A stretch of DNA of 31,411 bases, taken from the NCBI GenBank assembly GCA_050942895.1, contig JBMNOE010000027.1, positions 1-31,411 of the forward strand, written 5' to 3'. Positions 16,530 through 24,714 of the stretch are shown piece by piece. Positions within the stretch are counted from its first letter, which is position 1; every line of letters starts with the position of its first letter. The DNA comes from JBNRMR01 sp050942895. Lineage in GTDB: Bacteria > Bacillota > Clostridia > Christensenellales > UBA1750. The translations under genes and the position numbers were made by a program. The notes below the pieces were generated by a model. It ran no database searches. It saw only the letters and a list, made by a program, of their open reading frames with translations, and had not been told where the DNA came from.

Positions 16530-17636
16530 TTACAGGAAAATTTCTTTGCCCGTCTGGGAACTTTCGTATATGGCTAAAATCAACTCCACGGCATTTCTGC
16601 CCTCTGAGCCACAGATTATGGGCTGCCGGTTTTCCTTGACCGCGTTGACCATATCCTGCACCTGGAAGAACGTGGTGTTATTGCCGATTGCCGCGGGATC
16701 GTTAGCTGCACCGGTTCTCGGCGCCTTTTGCGTTTTGGCGATCATCTCAGCTTCCTCGGCCGCAATGGCCATAGCCCTGGCCTTTTGTTCATCCTTGTCG
16801 GCGGCGGGGGTGTCGCTCCTGTCGATCTTCCATGAGGTGATCTGGTTGTCCTTCACGCAGATTCCGCCCTTGGTTCCATGAACTTCAATGGCTGTGCCAA
16901 AGCCGGGGTATGTGGCCGTGGAGCCGGTGATGGTGCCGTATGCGCCGTTTTTGAACTTTACCAGCGCACAGCCGATATCCTCCGTCTCTATCTTGTGGTT
17001 CACCACTTTGACCTTCGCAAAAACAGACTCGACGCCGCCCATCAGCCACTGCATTATGTCTATCGTGTGGACGGACTGGTTCATCAATGAGCCGCCCCCG
17101 TCCCATCTCCATGTGCCGCGCCAGCCGCCGTTGGCTTCATAGTAAGCATCATTTCTATACCATTTAACCATGATATTGCAGACCACCAGCTCACCCAGGA
17201 GACCCTCCTCCACCGCCTTTTTGGTCAACTGTATAGCATCCTCTAGCCTATTTTGGAATATGCAGCCCAGCTTAAGATCCTTTTCATCGTACAAGGCGAT
17301 GGTCCTGTCGATTGGGGGCAAGGTGACATCAAGAGGCTTTTCCACCAGGCAGTGCTTGCCCGCCAGCGCGATAACATCCGCCATCTCGCAGTGCATGCCG
17401 CTGGGAGTGACCACCGAAACCAGGTCGATATCATCCCTTTTGAGCATTTCCTGATAATCCGTGTAATAATCGACGCCAAACTCCTCTGCGACCGCCCTCG
17501 CCTTTTCCTCATTGATATCGCAAACGGCGATCAAGTCGCAATTTTCCGCACCTGAGTAGCAGCGCACATGTGACATGCCCCTTCCAAGGCCGATGACTGC
17601 TGCCCCAACATTGGCCGGATTGGTCTTCTTTTTCAT
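16530..17636 (-). CDS. Gfo/Idh/MocA family NAD(P)-dependent sugar oxidoreductase
   Basis: A 368-aa cytoplasmic dehydrogenase of the glucose-fructose oxidoreductase/inositol dehydrogenase family. The N-terminal Rossmann fold shows AAVIGLGRGMSHVRCYS, then the family-typical EKPLD (VEKPLDVTLP), whose Lys is the conserved catalytic residue. The C-terminal alpha/beta domain includes GGWRGTWRWDGGGSLMNQSV followed by HTID, with the conserved His. It oxidises a sugar or cyclitol hydroxyl, but specificity cannot be read from the sequence. I use the ATG at 17636, preceded by GGAGGG; the frame extends upstream to 17699 without a better site. With the neighbouring arabinofuranosidase it suggests a sugar-degradation locus. 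Confidence 0.88.
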   Translation of the reverse strand: MKKKTNPANVGAAVIGLGRGMSHVRCYSGAENCDLIAVCDINEEKARAVAEEFGVDYYTDYQEMLKRDDIDLVSVVTPSGMHCEMADVIALAGKHCLVEKPLDVTLPPIDRTIALYDEKDLKLGCIFQNRLEDAIQLTKKAVEEGLLGELVVCNIMVKWYRNDAYYEANGGWRGTWRWDGGGSLMNQSVHTIDIMQWLMGGVESVFAKVKVVNHKIETEDIGCALVKFKNGAYGTITGSTATYPGFGTAIEVHGTKGGICVKDNQITSWKIDRSDTPAADKDEQKARAMAIAAEEAEMIAKTQKAPRTGAANDPAAIGNNTTFFQVQDMVNAVKENRQPIICGSEGRNAVELILAIYESSQTGKEIFL

Positions 17637-17670
17637 AAAGCCCTCCATGTTTTTGAATTTATTTGTTTTA

Positions 17671-17699
17671 AGTCTATCACGCAAACGAAATGAAATCAA
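17671..17699 (-). promoter_or_regulatory. Candidate promoter for Gfo/Idh gene
   Basis: TTGATT (17699-17694) and TAGACT (17676-17671) on the minus strand have a 17-bp spacer and sit about 35 bp before the ATG. Both boxes have mismatches, so support is moderate. Confidence 0.4.
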
Positions 17700-17738
17700 T
17701 ATTTAAACAATGTTTTCTTTCCGGACGCCCCTTAGGGA

Positions 17739-17776
17739 GGCTGAAGCTCCGCCCGGAAAAGGGCGGAGCTTCAGCC
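17739..17776. repeat. Perfect 16-bp inverted repeat, GC-rich hairpin
   Basis: GGCTGAAGCTCCGCCC (17739-17754) is the exact reverse complement of 17761-17776, with a 6-base loop. Neither strand has a following T-run, so it is not a standard intrinsic terminator. It lies in the gap after the DUF6171-like gene. It may be a 3' stabilising stem, a REP-like dispersed repeat or a short mobile palindrome. Confidence 0.75.
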
Positions 17777-17824
17777 GTGGGCGGGCGGGCGCGCCGGCGG
17801 CGCTGTACCCCTCCCTGCAAAAAG

Positions 17825-18109
17825 TCAGGTTTTTCTCATATCCCTCATATTTCTCCATCTATCTTCGCTTAATGGGCAGGATTTGTTCTTCCTCCTCGCT
17901 CGAACCAATACAAAACAGCCACACCTGCCGCAAACTCCCCTGCTCAGATTCACACAGGCAGAGCATTCATCCAGCCGCTTTTTATATTCTATTTCGTCAA
18001 CGCATATATCCTCCGGTAAAGCCATCGCATAATCAACTGCGTTTTTCAGCAGCTGCTCATCCAAATAGGGATCGTCAAAGCATGCCGGACAAACCTCTTT
18101 GGCATACAT
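17825..18109 (-). CDS. Small cysteine-rich protein, DUF6171-like
   Basis: A 94-aa protein with two Cys clusters: CPACF near the N-terminus and CSACVNLSRGVCGRCGCF followed by a downstream CP. The pattern strongly suggests bound zinc or iron and matches my memory of DUF6171, a small family of unknown function in Clostridia. An AGGA site seven bases before the ATG at 18109 supports this start; an in-frame TTG at 18130 would overlap the arabinofuranosidase gene. It follows that gene after 13 bp and is surely co-transcribed. The downstream end carries the perfect 16-bp hairpin at 17739. The role is unknown. Confidence 0.65.
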   Translation of the reverse strand: MYAKEVCPACFDDPYLDEQLLKNAVDYAMALPEDICVDEIEYKKRLDECSACVNLSRGVCGRCGCFVLVRARRKNKSCPLSEDRWRNMRDMRKT

Positions 18110-18122
18110 TTGCTCATCCTGC

Positions 18123-19586
18123 TTATTCAACCGTCAGCACCACCACGCTCTTGGCAGGAAGATCCACCAACAGCTTGCCGTTTTCAACCTTCGCACCTGT
18201 AAACTCTACCGGGTAGACCTTTTCGGCTTCGTCAAAATCATTGTATGCGTTGATATCTCCCGTCAAAATGCGTCCGTTCACCCCTGAAACCTCCATCCCT
18301 CTGATGTCGCACTCCAGTTTTTCAGCGGCATTGGGGTCCAGATTGCACAAGGTGATGTTCAGCCTGCCCTCAGAGTCCACAGAGGCGCTCTGACTTATCT
18401 TAGGCATCGAAAACTCATCGCACTCATATGTGTCCGCAAACAAATGCGCATCCACAAGCGCTGCGTCCTGATGCACCGCAAACATCTCAAAGATATAGTA
18501 AGTGGGCGTTAGCACCATCTTCTCTTTATCTGTCAACACCACCGCCTGCAAGACGTTTGCCAACTGGGCGATATTCGACATCCGCACCCTGTCGCTGTGG
18601 TTATTGAATATATTCAGGTTTATGGCCGCCACAACGGCGTCGCGCATGGTGTCCTGCATATATAGGAATCTGGGATGGGTGCCCTCAGCCACATCATACC
18701 AGGTGCCCCATTCGTCCACTATCAGCGCAACCTTCTTCTCGGGATCGTACATATCCATGATGGTGCTATGACGGGTCACCAGTTCCTCCATCTTGAGGGT
18801 CCTTTCCAGCACCCTCGCCCATTCCCTCTCCCCAAATTCAGTGGCGTGGTTGTTTTCGCCTCTGTTGTTTGTGTAATAATGCAGCGCCAGACCATCCATC
18901 ATGCGGGCTGACACCTTTTCCATCATCACCTTAGTCCAGTTATAGTCAAAGCCGTTTGGCCCGCAGGCAATTTTATACAGCCTTTCTGAATAGTTATGCA
19001 AATACGTCGCGTAGCGCTTATACTCATCAGCGTAATACTCAGGGGTCATGCTGCCGCCGCAGCCCCAGTTTTCATTGCCTATGCCCCAGTATTTGATGCC
19101 ATACGGCTCCTCGTGGCCATTTTCCGCCCGCAGATCGCCCATGGGCGTGCCGGTAGAATTCACATATTCAACCCATTCCTGCATCTCCTGAACGGTTCCG
19201 CTGCCGACATTCCCGCAGATATAGGGCTCGCATCCAATCTGCCTGCAAAGCTCCATAAATTCGTCGGTGCCAAAGGAGTTGTCCTCAACCGTATCGCCCC
19301 AGTGGACATTCACAATTTTCTTGCGCTTTGCCGGGTCACCCACGCCATCCTTCCAGTGGTAAGTATCGGCAAAGCAGCCCCCTGGCCATCGAAGAACGGG
19401 TAGCTTTATCTTCTTGAGCGCTTCCACAACATCTGTTCTCATGCCGTTTTCGTTTGGAATCGGTGAATCCTTGCCCACCCAAAGGCCCTCGTAGACACAT
19501 CTTCCCAGATGCTCTGCAAAGTTACCGTAGATGTTCCTATCAATCACCGATTTTTTAATGTCCGCGTTGATTATGTACTTTGCCAT
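18123..19586 (-). CDS. GH51 alpha-L-arabinofuranosidase
   Basis: Cytoplasmic glycoside hydrolase of 487 aa that removes terminal alpha-L-arabinofuranosyl residues from arabinan or arabinoxylan oligosaccharides. The family signatures are clear: LRWPGGCFADTYHWKDGVG (about 65-83), the acid/base Glu172 in GIGNENWGCGG and the nucleophile Glu292 in VDEWGTWYD. A C-terminal beta-sandwich ends VVVLTVE. No signal peptide is present, as usual for intracellular GH51 enzymes acting on imported oligosaccharides. The start at 19586 follows GGAGG with seven-base spacing; an upstream in-frame start at 19619 has no such support. A strong promoter and two palindromic ATTGTCAAT sites lie upstream, suggesting repression when substrate is absent. 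Confidence 0.95.
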   Translation of the reverse strand: MAKYIINADIKKSVIDRNIYGNFAEHLGRCVYEGLWVGKDSPIPNENGMRTDVVEALKKIKLPVLRWPGGCFADTYHWKDGVGDPAKRKKIVNVHWGDTVEDNSFGTDEFMELCRQIGCEPYICGNVGSGTVQEMQEWVEYVNSTGTPMGDLRAENGHEEPYGIKYWGIGNENWGCGGSMTPEYYADEYKRYATYLHNYSERLYKIACGPNGFDYNWTKVMMEKVSARMMDGLALHYYTNNRGENNHATEFGEREWARVLERTLKMEELVTRHSTIMDMYDPEKKVALIVDEWGTWYDVAEGTHPRFLYMQDTMRDAVVAAINLNIFNNHSDRVRMSNIAQLANVLQAVVLTDKEKMVLTPTYYIFEMFAVHQDAALVDAHLFADTYECDEFSMPKISQSASVDSEGRLNITLCNLDPNAAEKLECDIRGMEVSGVNGRILTGDINAYNDFDEAEKVYPVEFTGAKVENGKLLVDLPAKSVVVLTVE

Positions 19587-19611
19587 AATGGTACCTCCAT
19601 TATTTATTATA

Positions 19612-19664
19612 ATTGTCAATATTCCGCTGCCTCAATACTAACATCGCATACTTTTATTGTCAAT
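19612..19664. promoter_or_regulatory. Twin ATTGTCAAT palindromes at the GH51 promoter
   Basis: The 9-bp pseudo-palindrome ATTGTCAAT occurs at 19612-19620 and 19656-19664, centres 44 bp apart. One copy covers the -35 box and the other lies in the early transcribed region. This looks like a two-site operator allowing DNA looping. One copy necessarily contains the TTGACA box, so only the second is independent evidence. Confidence 0.4.
19635..19663 (-). promoter_or_regulatory. Promoter for arabinofuranosidase operon
   Basis: A perfect TTGACA (19663-19658) and TAGTAT (19640-19635) on the minus strand are separated by 17 bp. Transcription would start near 19628 and leave a leader of about 42 nt. 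Confidence 0.65.
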
Positions 19665-19776
19665 TCAAAACGCAACTTCTTCGTCATAATACATTAACAA
19701 AAACGAGGCTGCTTCTCCGGAAAGTAGCAGCTTTGCAGGGACATATAAACTTCCGCCCTATTTTATAATAATGAAA

Positions 19777-19829
19777 TAAAAAAAGATAGAATACGAAAAG
19801 AAGTGAAAAGAACCAAAAGAAGCGAAAAA
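19777..19829. other. Phased A-tracts, probable bent DNA
   Basis: After a run of seven A ending near 19784, A-tracts lie at 19796-19799, 19806-19809, 19815-19818 and 19825-19829, spaced about 10 bp, in a strand that is almost purely purine. Such phasing produces intrinsic curvature. It lies about 90 bp upstream of the DnaD-domain gene, in the 328-bp gap between divergent genes. Confidence 0.45.
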
Positions 19830-19914
19830 CAAATGAGCCTGCCCAATGTAAGCTGCTATGGAAAAAAGCGCTTCTCTGTGATAGAATAAAATCACATAAT
19901 ATGGAGGGGTCAAA

Positions 19915-21198
19915 ATGGCTTTTTGCAGGTTCACCGATGACTATCTGCTGCTGGACGTAACCGCGGTTGACAATATTTTTCTTGAGGAATACATGCTACG
20001 CGCCCCAGGCGACTATGTTAAGGTGTATCTTTTCGGGCTGCGCCTTTGCTACAACCAAAATGCCGATGCATCTTTGGAGCGGATGGCCGTTCTGCTGGGC
20101 CTTGAGGAGGAAACGGTGCTGAGTGCATATGATTACTGGGAGCGCCAGGGCCTCGTCCGCCGCCTGAAGGACAGCCCCCCTCAGTACGAATACATCAATC
20201 TTCGAAGAGCCCTCCTTCAAAGCGAGCAAAGCCCCGCCCAGAGCGAAGTTTACTCCATGGGCGGTTTTAACAGCGCCGTCGGAAACATAATGAAGGGCCG
20301 GCTGCTCCACGGTGAGGATTTTGCCCGCATGTATTCATGGATGGACGACTACGGCTTTTCGGACAAATCCGTTCTAAGGATTGCGGGCCATATGGCGCAG
20401 GAAAATAAAAAACGCGGGCGCAATGTGCCCACGGTTAACGCCATAGAAAAGCGAATAAGGGATCTTGCCGAAAAGCATATAATAAGCGATGACGCGGTGG
20501 AAAAATATCTTTTCATGCTGGGCGATGACTTCAAGGGCGCAAAGGCCGTGCTGACCCATCTGAGCATTCGCCGCGATCCCACCGAGGACGAGCTGAAGCT
20601 CTTCCAAAAATGGCGTGACTGGGGCTTTGACCTTGACTCAATAAAGCTCCTCAGCGCGGGCATGGTGAACATTCGCGAGCCAAATATGGGTTATTTGGAC
20701 AAGATAGTCGAAAGCTACAATGAAATCGGCCTAACCGATGGCGGCGAGATATCCCGCTACAAGGCAGACAATATCAACCCGCTGAAGGAAGTGCTTTCAG
20801 CTCTGGGCGGCGATATTAAGCTTAACAGAGAGCTTATACTGAAATATAACGGCTGGATAGAGGCCGGCTTTCACCATGATCTGATCATCTGGGCGGCTCA
20901 GCAGGCAAACACCGGCGCCAGGGGAAACAAATACGCCTATTTTTTAAAGACATTGAGCCGCTGCCAGGAGCAGGGCATATACACCAAGGCCAAGGCTCTG
21001 GAGGAAGCCAAGCGCAAGGAGGCGGAAAAGGCCGCCGGCAGCTCAAACCCCAACAAAACCGACCGCCAGTCGCCCAAGGCTGCTCGGCCATCCAAGGAGG
21101 TGGCTGCCCACCGCTACGATCAGCGCGAATATACCGACGAGGACCTGAGCAGCCTGGCTTTGGATCTTTTTGAGGCAGAGGAGAGCAAGAATGAATAG
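19915..21198 (+). CDS. DnaD-domain replication/primosome protein
   Basis: A 427-aa protein of the DnaB/DnaD replication-initiation type. The N-terminus looks like a winged helix (LRLCYNQNADASLERMAVLL with GLEEETVLSAYDYWERQGLV following). It is followed by two DnaD-like helical regions, about 110-215 and 225-335, the second with the typical GWIEAGFHHDLIIWAAQQAN. A charged, Lys/Glu-rich linker follows, and the tail holds the acidic motif DLFEAEE. GGAGGGG is five bases before the ATG. It overlaps the downstream AAA+ gene by 8 bp, so the two are translationally coupled. DnaD-type proteins remodel DNA at the origin or restart sites and help recruit the helicase loader. Clostridia often have this pair instead of the Bacillus DnaB-DnaI pair. 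Confidence 0.85.
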   Translation: MAFCRFTDDYLLLDVTAVDNIFLEEYMLRAPGDYVKVYLFGLRLCYNQNADASLERMAVLLGLEEETVLSAYDYWERQGLVRRLKDSPPQYEYINLRRALLQSEQSPAQSEVYSMGGFNSAVGNIMKGRLLHGEDFARMYSWMDDYGFSDKSVLRIAGHMAQENKKRGRNVPTVNAIEKRIRDLAEKHIISDDAVEKYLFMLGDDFKGAKAVLTHLSIRRDPTEDELKLFQKWRDWGFDLDSIKLLSAGMVNIREPNMGYLDKIVESYNEIGLTDGGEISRYKADNINPLKEVLSALGGDIKLNRELILKYNGWIEAGFHHDLIIWAAQQANTGARGNKYAYFLKTLSRCQEQGIYTKAKALEEAKRKEAEKAAGSSNPNKTDRQSPKAARPSKEVAAHRYDQREYTDEDLSSLALDLFEAEESKNE

Positions 21199-22147
21199 GA
21201 GTGTTTTAATAAACAGCCTTTTGGCTCAATATCAGCAGGAGCGAACCGCAGCGCTGCGTGCAGCCGACCAAAGGCGGCGCATAATCGCTGAAAAGGCGCC
21301 CATGTATGCCAATTTGGAGACAAGGCTTCGCCAGGCCATCCGCGAAAGCATGATGAATATCGGCGCCGATCCCGACGCGGGGCGTAAGGCGATATATGCC
21401 ATGAAAAAGGAGGCGGAGACGCAGCTTCTTGAGTCAGGCTTTTCTCCCGACGATCTAAAACCCCGCTTCAAATGCGAGGAATGTGAGGATACAGGCTTTA
21501 TCGGCGAGCCGGTGAAGGAATATTGCCGGTGCTTTGAAAAGCGGCTGAATCTTCTTCAGATGAACGACGAGGATCTTAAAATTTCCCCCAGCCACCGCTT
21601 TGAAAACTTTGATGCGTACCTTTTCCCCGAGGACTTTGATGGCGAGCCCCAGCGCAAGCATATGCAGCTTGCGGGCCAGTGGGCGCAAAAGTATGCCGAC
21701 GGCTTTTCCTACGATGAGCTGCGCAGCATAGTTTTCAGCGGCCAAAGCGGCCTTGGCAAAACCTTCCTGCTGGATTCAATCACAAGGCGCATAGTCGAAA
21801 GAGGGTTTTCCGCAATGCGGCTTTCCGCATACCGGCTGAACGAATTGATGCGCCTTAAGCATTTCAACGGCAACGCAACCGACCAGCGGTTTGATCTGTG
21901 CCTGGAGGTGGATTTTCTGGCCATCGATGACCTTGGCAGCGAGCCTATGCTGGAAAATATCACGATTGAATATCTCTACATATTGATCAGCGAACGCCAG
22001 CGCAAGGGCAAGCCCTTTATCATCAGCACTAATCTATCGATGAACCAACTGAAGTCCCGCTACACCGAAAGATTTTTCTCCCGAATTGCCAGCAAAAAGA
22101 ACATGATCGTCTCCCTAAAGGGCAAGGATATACGCCTGAGAATATAA
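21191..22147 (+). CDS. DnaI/DnaC-like AAA+ helicase loader
   Basis: A 318-aa ATPase that loads the replicative helicase onto DNA. The N-terminal part has paired cysteines, FKCEEC (95, 98) and YCRC (112, 114), which resemble the zinc-binding helicase-interaction domain of DnaI. The AAA+ core has Walker A GQSGLGKT (184-191), Walker B DFLAIDDLGSEP (about 241-252), a sensor-1 region IISTNLSMNQL, and the arginine-bearing RYTERFFSRI. The ATG at 21191 overlaps the DnaD-domain gene by 8 bp; a start at 21170 is possible but lies deeper in that gene. IstB transposition ATPases share this fold, but the Cys-rich N-terminus and the DnaD neighbour favour the loader. Confidence 0.88.
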   Translation: MNRSVLINSLLAQYQQERTAALRAADQRRRIIAEKAPMYANLETRLRQAIRESMMNIGADPDAGRKAIYAMKKEAETQLLESGFSPDDLKPRFKCEECEDTGFIGEPVKEYCRCFEKRLNLLQMNDEDLKISPSHRFENFDAYLFPEDFDGEPQRKHMQLAGQWAQKYADGFSYDELRSIVFSGQSGLGKTFLLDSITRRIVERGFSAMRLSAYRLNELMRLKHFNGNATDQRFDLCLEVDFLAIDDLGSEPMLENITIEYLYILISERQRKGKPFIISTNLSMNQLKSRYTERFFSRIASKKNMIVSLKGKDIRLRI

Positions 22148-22176
22148 TAACTTTCCAACGCAAATTTTTGAATAGA

Positions 22177-22210
22177 AAAACCGGCAGTCTGTTGAAGGTC
22201 CGCCGGCTTT
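22177..22210. terminator. Bidirectional terminator between convergent genes
   Basis: AAAACCGGC (22177-22185) and GCCGGCTTT (22202-22210) form a stem with one mismatch and a 16-base loop. T-rich sequence follows on the plus strand and a T5 run on the minus strand. It separates the helicase-loader gene from the convergent ABC permease gene. Confidence 0.6.
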
Positions 22211-22271
22211 CTATTTTATTTTGCATGGGCCATCCGGATACCTGCCTGCAAAGTGAGCCAAAGGCAAAACC

Positions 22272-23870
22272 TCAAAGTTCTATGAACTTTTTGACGCCCC
22301 ATGTGCGCATCAAGACTATGCAAACTATGCACAGCAGCGATATCGCCAGCGAAATCAGCACGAGGCCGGCGATGCTGCCGTCTGTCACGGCGCTTGCCAC
22401 CAGCGTTGCAGCCGTCAGCAGGAAGCCCAGCAAAGTCATCACCATCGTGGAAGCGCTTTGCTTGACAACTGTTACCTCGCTGGACCAGTTAAGGGACGGG
22501 AACTTCAGGTTTACCAAAACCCCTATCGCAGCCGTAGCGACTGCCATCAGCAGAGGGATGATTATTATGAAAGCGGCATATACAATGGGCGCCCCAAAGA
22601 CAGCCGAGACAATGGCGCCGTTTATAATCACTGCGGGGACCGTCAGCGTCAGGCTAACGCAGGCTTTTGACCAGAGGATGACAACCGGGTTTACAGGCAG
22701 CGACTTCAGCAGGCTTATGCTCTTGCCTTCAAGGGAAACCATGGCCGCTGAAGGGAATGTCATTATCACGAAAAAGCAGATGACAGCCGGCATAAACCCG
22801 TAGAGCATCGGGTTGTCTGAAAACATAGCGAACCCCATGGTTTCCAGCACCGAGTTTTTACCGAAAATCAGCATAGCGACCGCCGCCATCGTGTAGAGCA
22901 GGACTCCTATGCCCGCATTCATCATCAGTACATTGGACGAGAAGAACCTGCGCATTTCCTTGCGGTAAAGAGCCATAAACGGCGAAGATACTTTGCCTTT
23001 ACGGCCTTTATAACGGCTCATTTCACCCGAAACCGCAAAGGCCTCGTGCAGCCGCGCGATATTCTTCGCTGCAATCAGACTTATTAGAAGCATTGCTCCC
23101 AGAGAAACCGCCATGAATAGGATGAAATCCAGCAGGCTGGAGCCGATCACGGCCCTGTTGTATATTTGAACCGGCGGGTATGCCCTTGTGACGGAATCAA
23201 ATATCTGCTGGCCAATCGACGAGAAATCCATCAGCAGTTCCTGAGACCTGAATGAAAGCGCCATCACCAAGGCCAGCCCTGCTATCGACACGATCATCGT
23301 CAAAAAATTCTTTCGCTTAAAGCGCCTGAGCAGAGCCATCAGCCCTGTACCCACTGCGGCGGAAAGCGCCAAAGGCAGCATGGGCACGGCGAACAATGTC
23401 GGCAGAAAGAGCGGGTAAAAGGCTGCCGAAGGCGAAGCAAAAGCAGCGTGCAACGCCCCCGCCGGCAGCAGCAAAATAGCGGCAAAAAAGAAATCGAACA
23501 TGTATAAAAGCAGCATCCTCGACGCGGAAACCTTCCACGTCGGTACGGGCAGGCACATCAGCAAATCGTACTCCCTGAAGCTGAAGAGCGCGTTTCCCGC
23601 CCGGAATACGGAGGCAAAAAAGGTCATAATGCTGGCCGCCACCATTATTATCGGCAGAAGCAGATCCTGTGCGCCGACCATAGCAAGGGAGAACATCATG
23701 GAGTATTCGTATATGAGCGCCGTCCCCAGCAACAGCAAAACCATTGCCGCCATGCCAATGACCAGCGCAAATTTCGCACCCCTTCTTCTAAATCTTTTAT
23801 GCCGGTTTGACCGATATATACCGAAAAATGGCAAAAACCCTGCCTTTGCCAGGCGCCATATATCAGCCAT
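22272..23870 (-). CDS. ABC exporter membrane subunit (ABC-2-like)
   Basis: A 532-aa integral membrane protein with about twelve hydrophobic segments, separated by a cytoplasmic region containing MSRYKGRKGKVSSPFMALYR followed by KEMRRFF, typical of putative ABC-type exporter permeases of the PF16949 kind in Firmicutes. It pairs with the ATPase encoded just upstream. I start at the ATG at 23870, which overlaps the ATPase stop region by 8 bp; the open frame to 23945 lies inside the ATPase gene. The substrate is unknown. Neighbours are housekeeping genes and give no clue. Confidence 0.8.
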   Translation of the reverse strand: MADIWRLAKAGFLPFFGIYRSNRHKRFRRRGAKFALVIGMAAMVLLLLGTALIYEYSMMFSLAMVGAQDLLLPIIMVAASIMTFFASVFRAGNALFSFREYDLLMCLPVPTWKVSASRMLLLYMFDFFFAAILLLPAGALHAAFASPSAAFYPLFLPTLFAVPMLPLALSAAVGTGLMALLRRFKRKNFLTMIVSIAGLALVMALSFRSQELLMDFSSIGQQIFDSVTRAYPPVQIYNRAVIGSSLLDFILFMAVSLGAMLLISLIAAKNIARLHEAFAVSGEMSRYKGRKGKVSSPFMALYRKEMRRFFSSNVLMMNAGIGVLLYTMAAVAMLIFGKNSVLETMGFAMFSDNPMLYGFMPAVICFFVIMTFPSAAMVSLEGKSISLLKSLPVNPVVILWSKACVSLTLTVPAVIINGAIVSAVFGAPIVYAAFIIIIPLLMAVATAAIGVLVNLKFPSLNWSSEVTVVKQSASTMVMTLLGFLLTAATLVASAVTDGSIAGLVLISLAISLLCIVCIVLMRTWGVKKFIEL

Positions 23871-24582
23871 GATCCGCCAGCTCCATGAAAAGATCCTCAA
23901 GGCTGCCGTCGCCTGTGACCTCCTCCGTCCTGCCCATCGCAGCAATTTTACCGTCCTTGATTATTGCCACCTTATTGCAGAGCTTTTCGGCAACCTCCAA
24001 AACATGGGTGCTGAAAAATATGGCGCTGCCGCCCTTGCACATCTCATGCATTATGCTCTTTACGGTGAACGCCGCTTTGGGGTCAAGCCCCACAAATGGT
24101 TCGTCCATAACCATCAGCTTGGGCTGGTGAATGAGCGCGGAGATTATCGCCAGCTTCTGCTTCATTCCATGGGAATAGGAAGCGATCATGCCGCCCAGGC
24201 TGTCCTTCAGCTCCAGCATCTGAGCGTATTTTTCGATGCGCTCCATCCTCTCGTTCGAGGGAACTGCATAGATATCGCCTATGAACTGGAGATATCCCTC
24301 GCCGGTCATATGTTCATATAGATCCGGATTATCCGGTATGTAAGCCATAATCCTCTTGCAGGCCACAGGATCATCCTTGAGGGAAATACCGTTCACGTGG
24401 ATTTCGCCCTCCTCAAAGGAAAGCACGCCCACGGCGCAGCGAATAGTGGTGGTTTTGCCTGCGCCATTGTGGCCTATGAAGCCAAATATGTCGCCCTCCT
24501 CGATCGTAATATCAAGGCCGTCCACCGCCCGCTTTCCCGAGCTGTAGGTCTTTTTAAGGTTATTAATTTTCAGCAACTCCAA
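23863..24582 (-). CDS. ABC transporter ATPase (exporter type), TTG start
   Basis: A 239-aa nucleotide-binding subunit that powers the downstream membrane protein. It has Walker A GHNGAGKTT (about 37-45), signature YSHGMKQKLAI, Walker B LMVMDEPFVGLD and the switch His in FFSTHVLE. The frame is open to an ATG at 24621, but that codon overlaps the -10 box of a near-perfect promoter and cannot be in the message. AAAGGAG ends eight bases before a TTG at 24582, giving MELLKINNLKKTYSSG, a normal ABC N-terminus, so the start is TTG. The gene overlaps the permease gene by 8 bp. Confidence 0.88.
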   Translation of the reverse strand: MELLKINNLKKTYSSGKRAVDGLDITIEEGDIFGFIGHNGAGKTTTIRCAVGVLSFEEGEIHVNGISLKDDPVACKRIMAYIPDNPDLYEHMTGEGYLQFIGDIYAVPSNERMERIEKYAQMLELKDSLGGMIASYSHGMKQKLAIISALIHQPKLMVMDEPFVGLDPKAAFTVKSIMHEMCKGGSAIFFSTHVLEVAEKLCNKVAIIKDGKIAAMGRTEEVTGDGSLEDLFMELADHG

Positions 24583-24612
24583 GCTTGCATCTCCTTTCTT
24601 ATATGCAGTCTT

Positions 24613-24641
24613 ATTATACATGATAGTCCGCCATGTTTCAA
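24613..24641 (-). promoter_or_regulatory. Strong promoter for ABC exporter operon
   Basis: TTGAAA (24641-24636) and a perfect TATAAT (24618-24613) on the minus strand are separated by 17 bp. Transcription would begin near 24606, leaving a leader of about 24 nt before the TTG start. Confidence 0.75.
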
Positions 24642-24674
24642 TCCCTTGGGTGAATTAAATTCCCCTTTGTATAT

Positions 24675-24704
24675 AAAAAGCAGCCGGATTTATCATCCGA
24701 CTGC
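24675..24704 (-). terminator. Terminator of mrp gene
   Basis: On the minus strand GCAGTCGGA (24704-24696) pairs with TCCGGCTGC (24688-24680), with a G-U pair, followed by TTTTT. It lies 11 bp after the mrp stop and separates that unit from the exporter promoter. Confidence 0.8.
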
Positions 24705-24714
24705 TCTGCCATTG

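Noticed and set aside
17710..18216. 168-aa open frame on the plus strand
   Set aside because: Antisense to the DUF6171-like gene and the end of the arabinofuranosidase gene, and it runs through the perfect palindrome.
19704..19733. Hairpin GCTGCTT with AGTAGCAGC as a terminator
   Set aside because: No gene on either strand ends nearby; it sits between two divergent genes and the stem is short and imperfect.
21191..22147. AAA+ protein as an IstB transposition helper
   Set aside because: No transposase neighbour, a Cys-rich N-terminus is present, and it overlaps the DnaD-domain gene, which fits a helicase loader.
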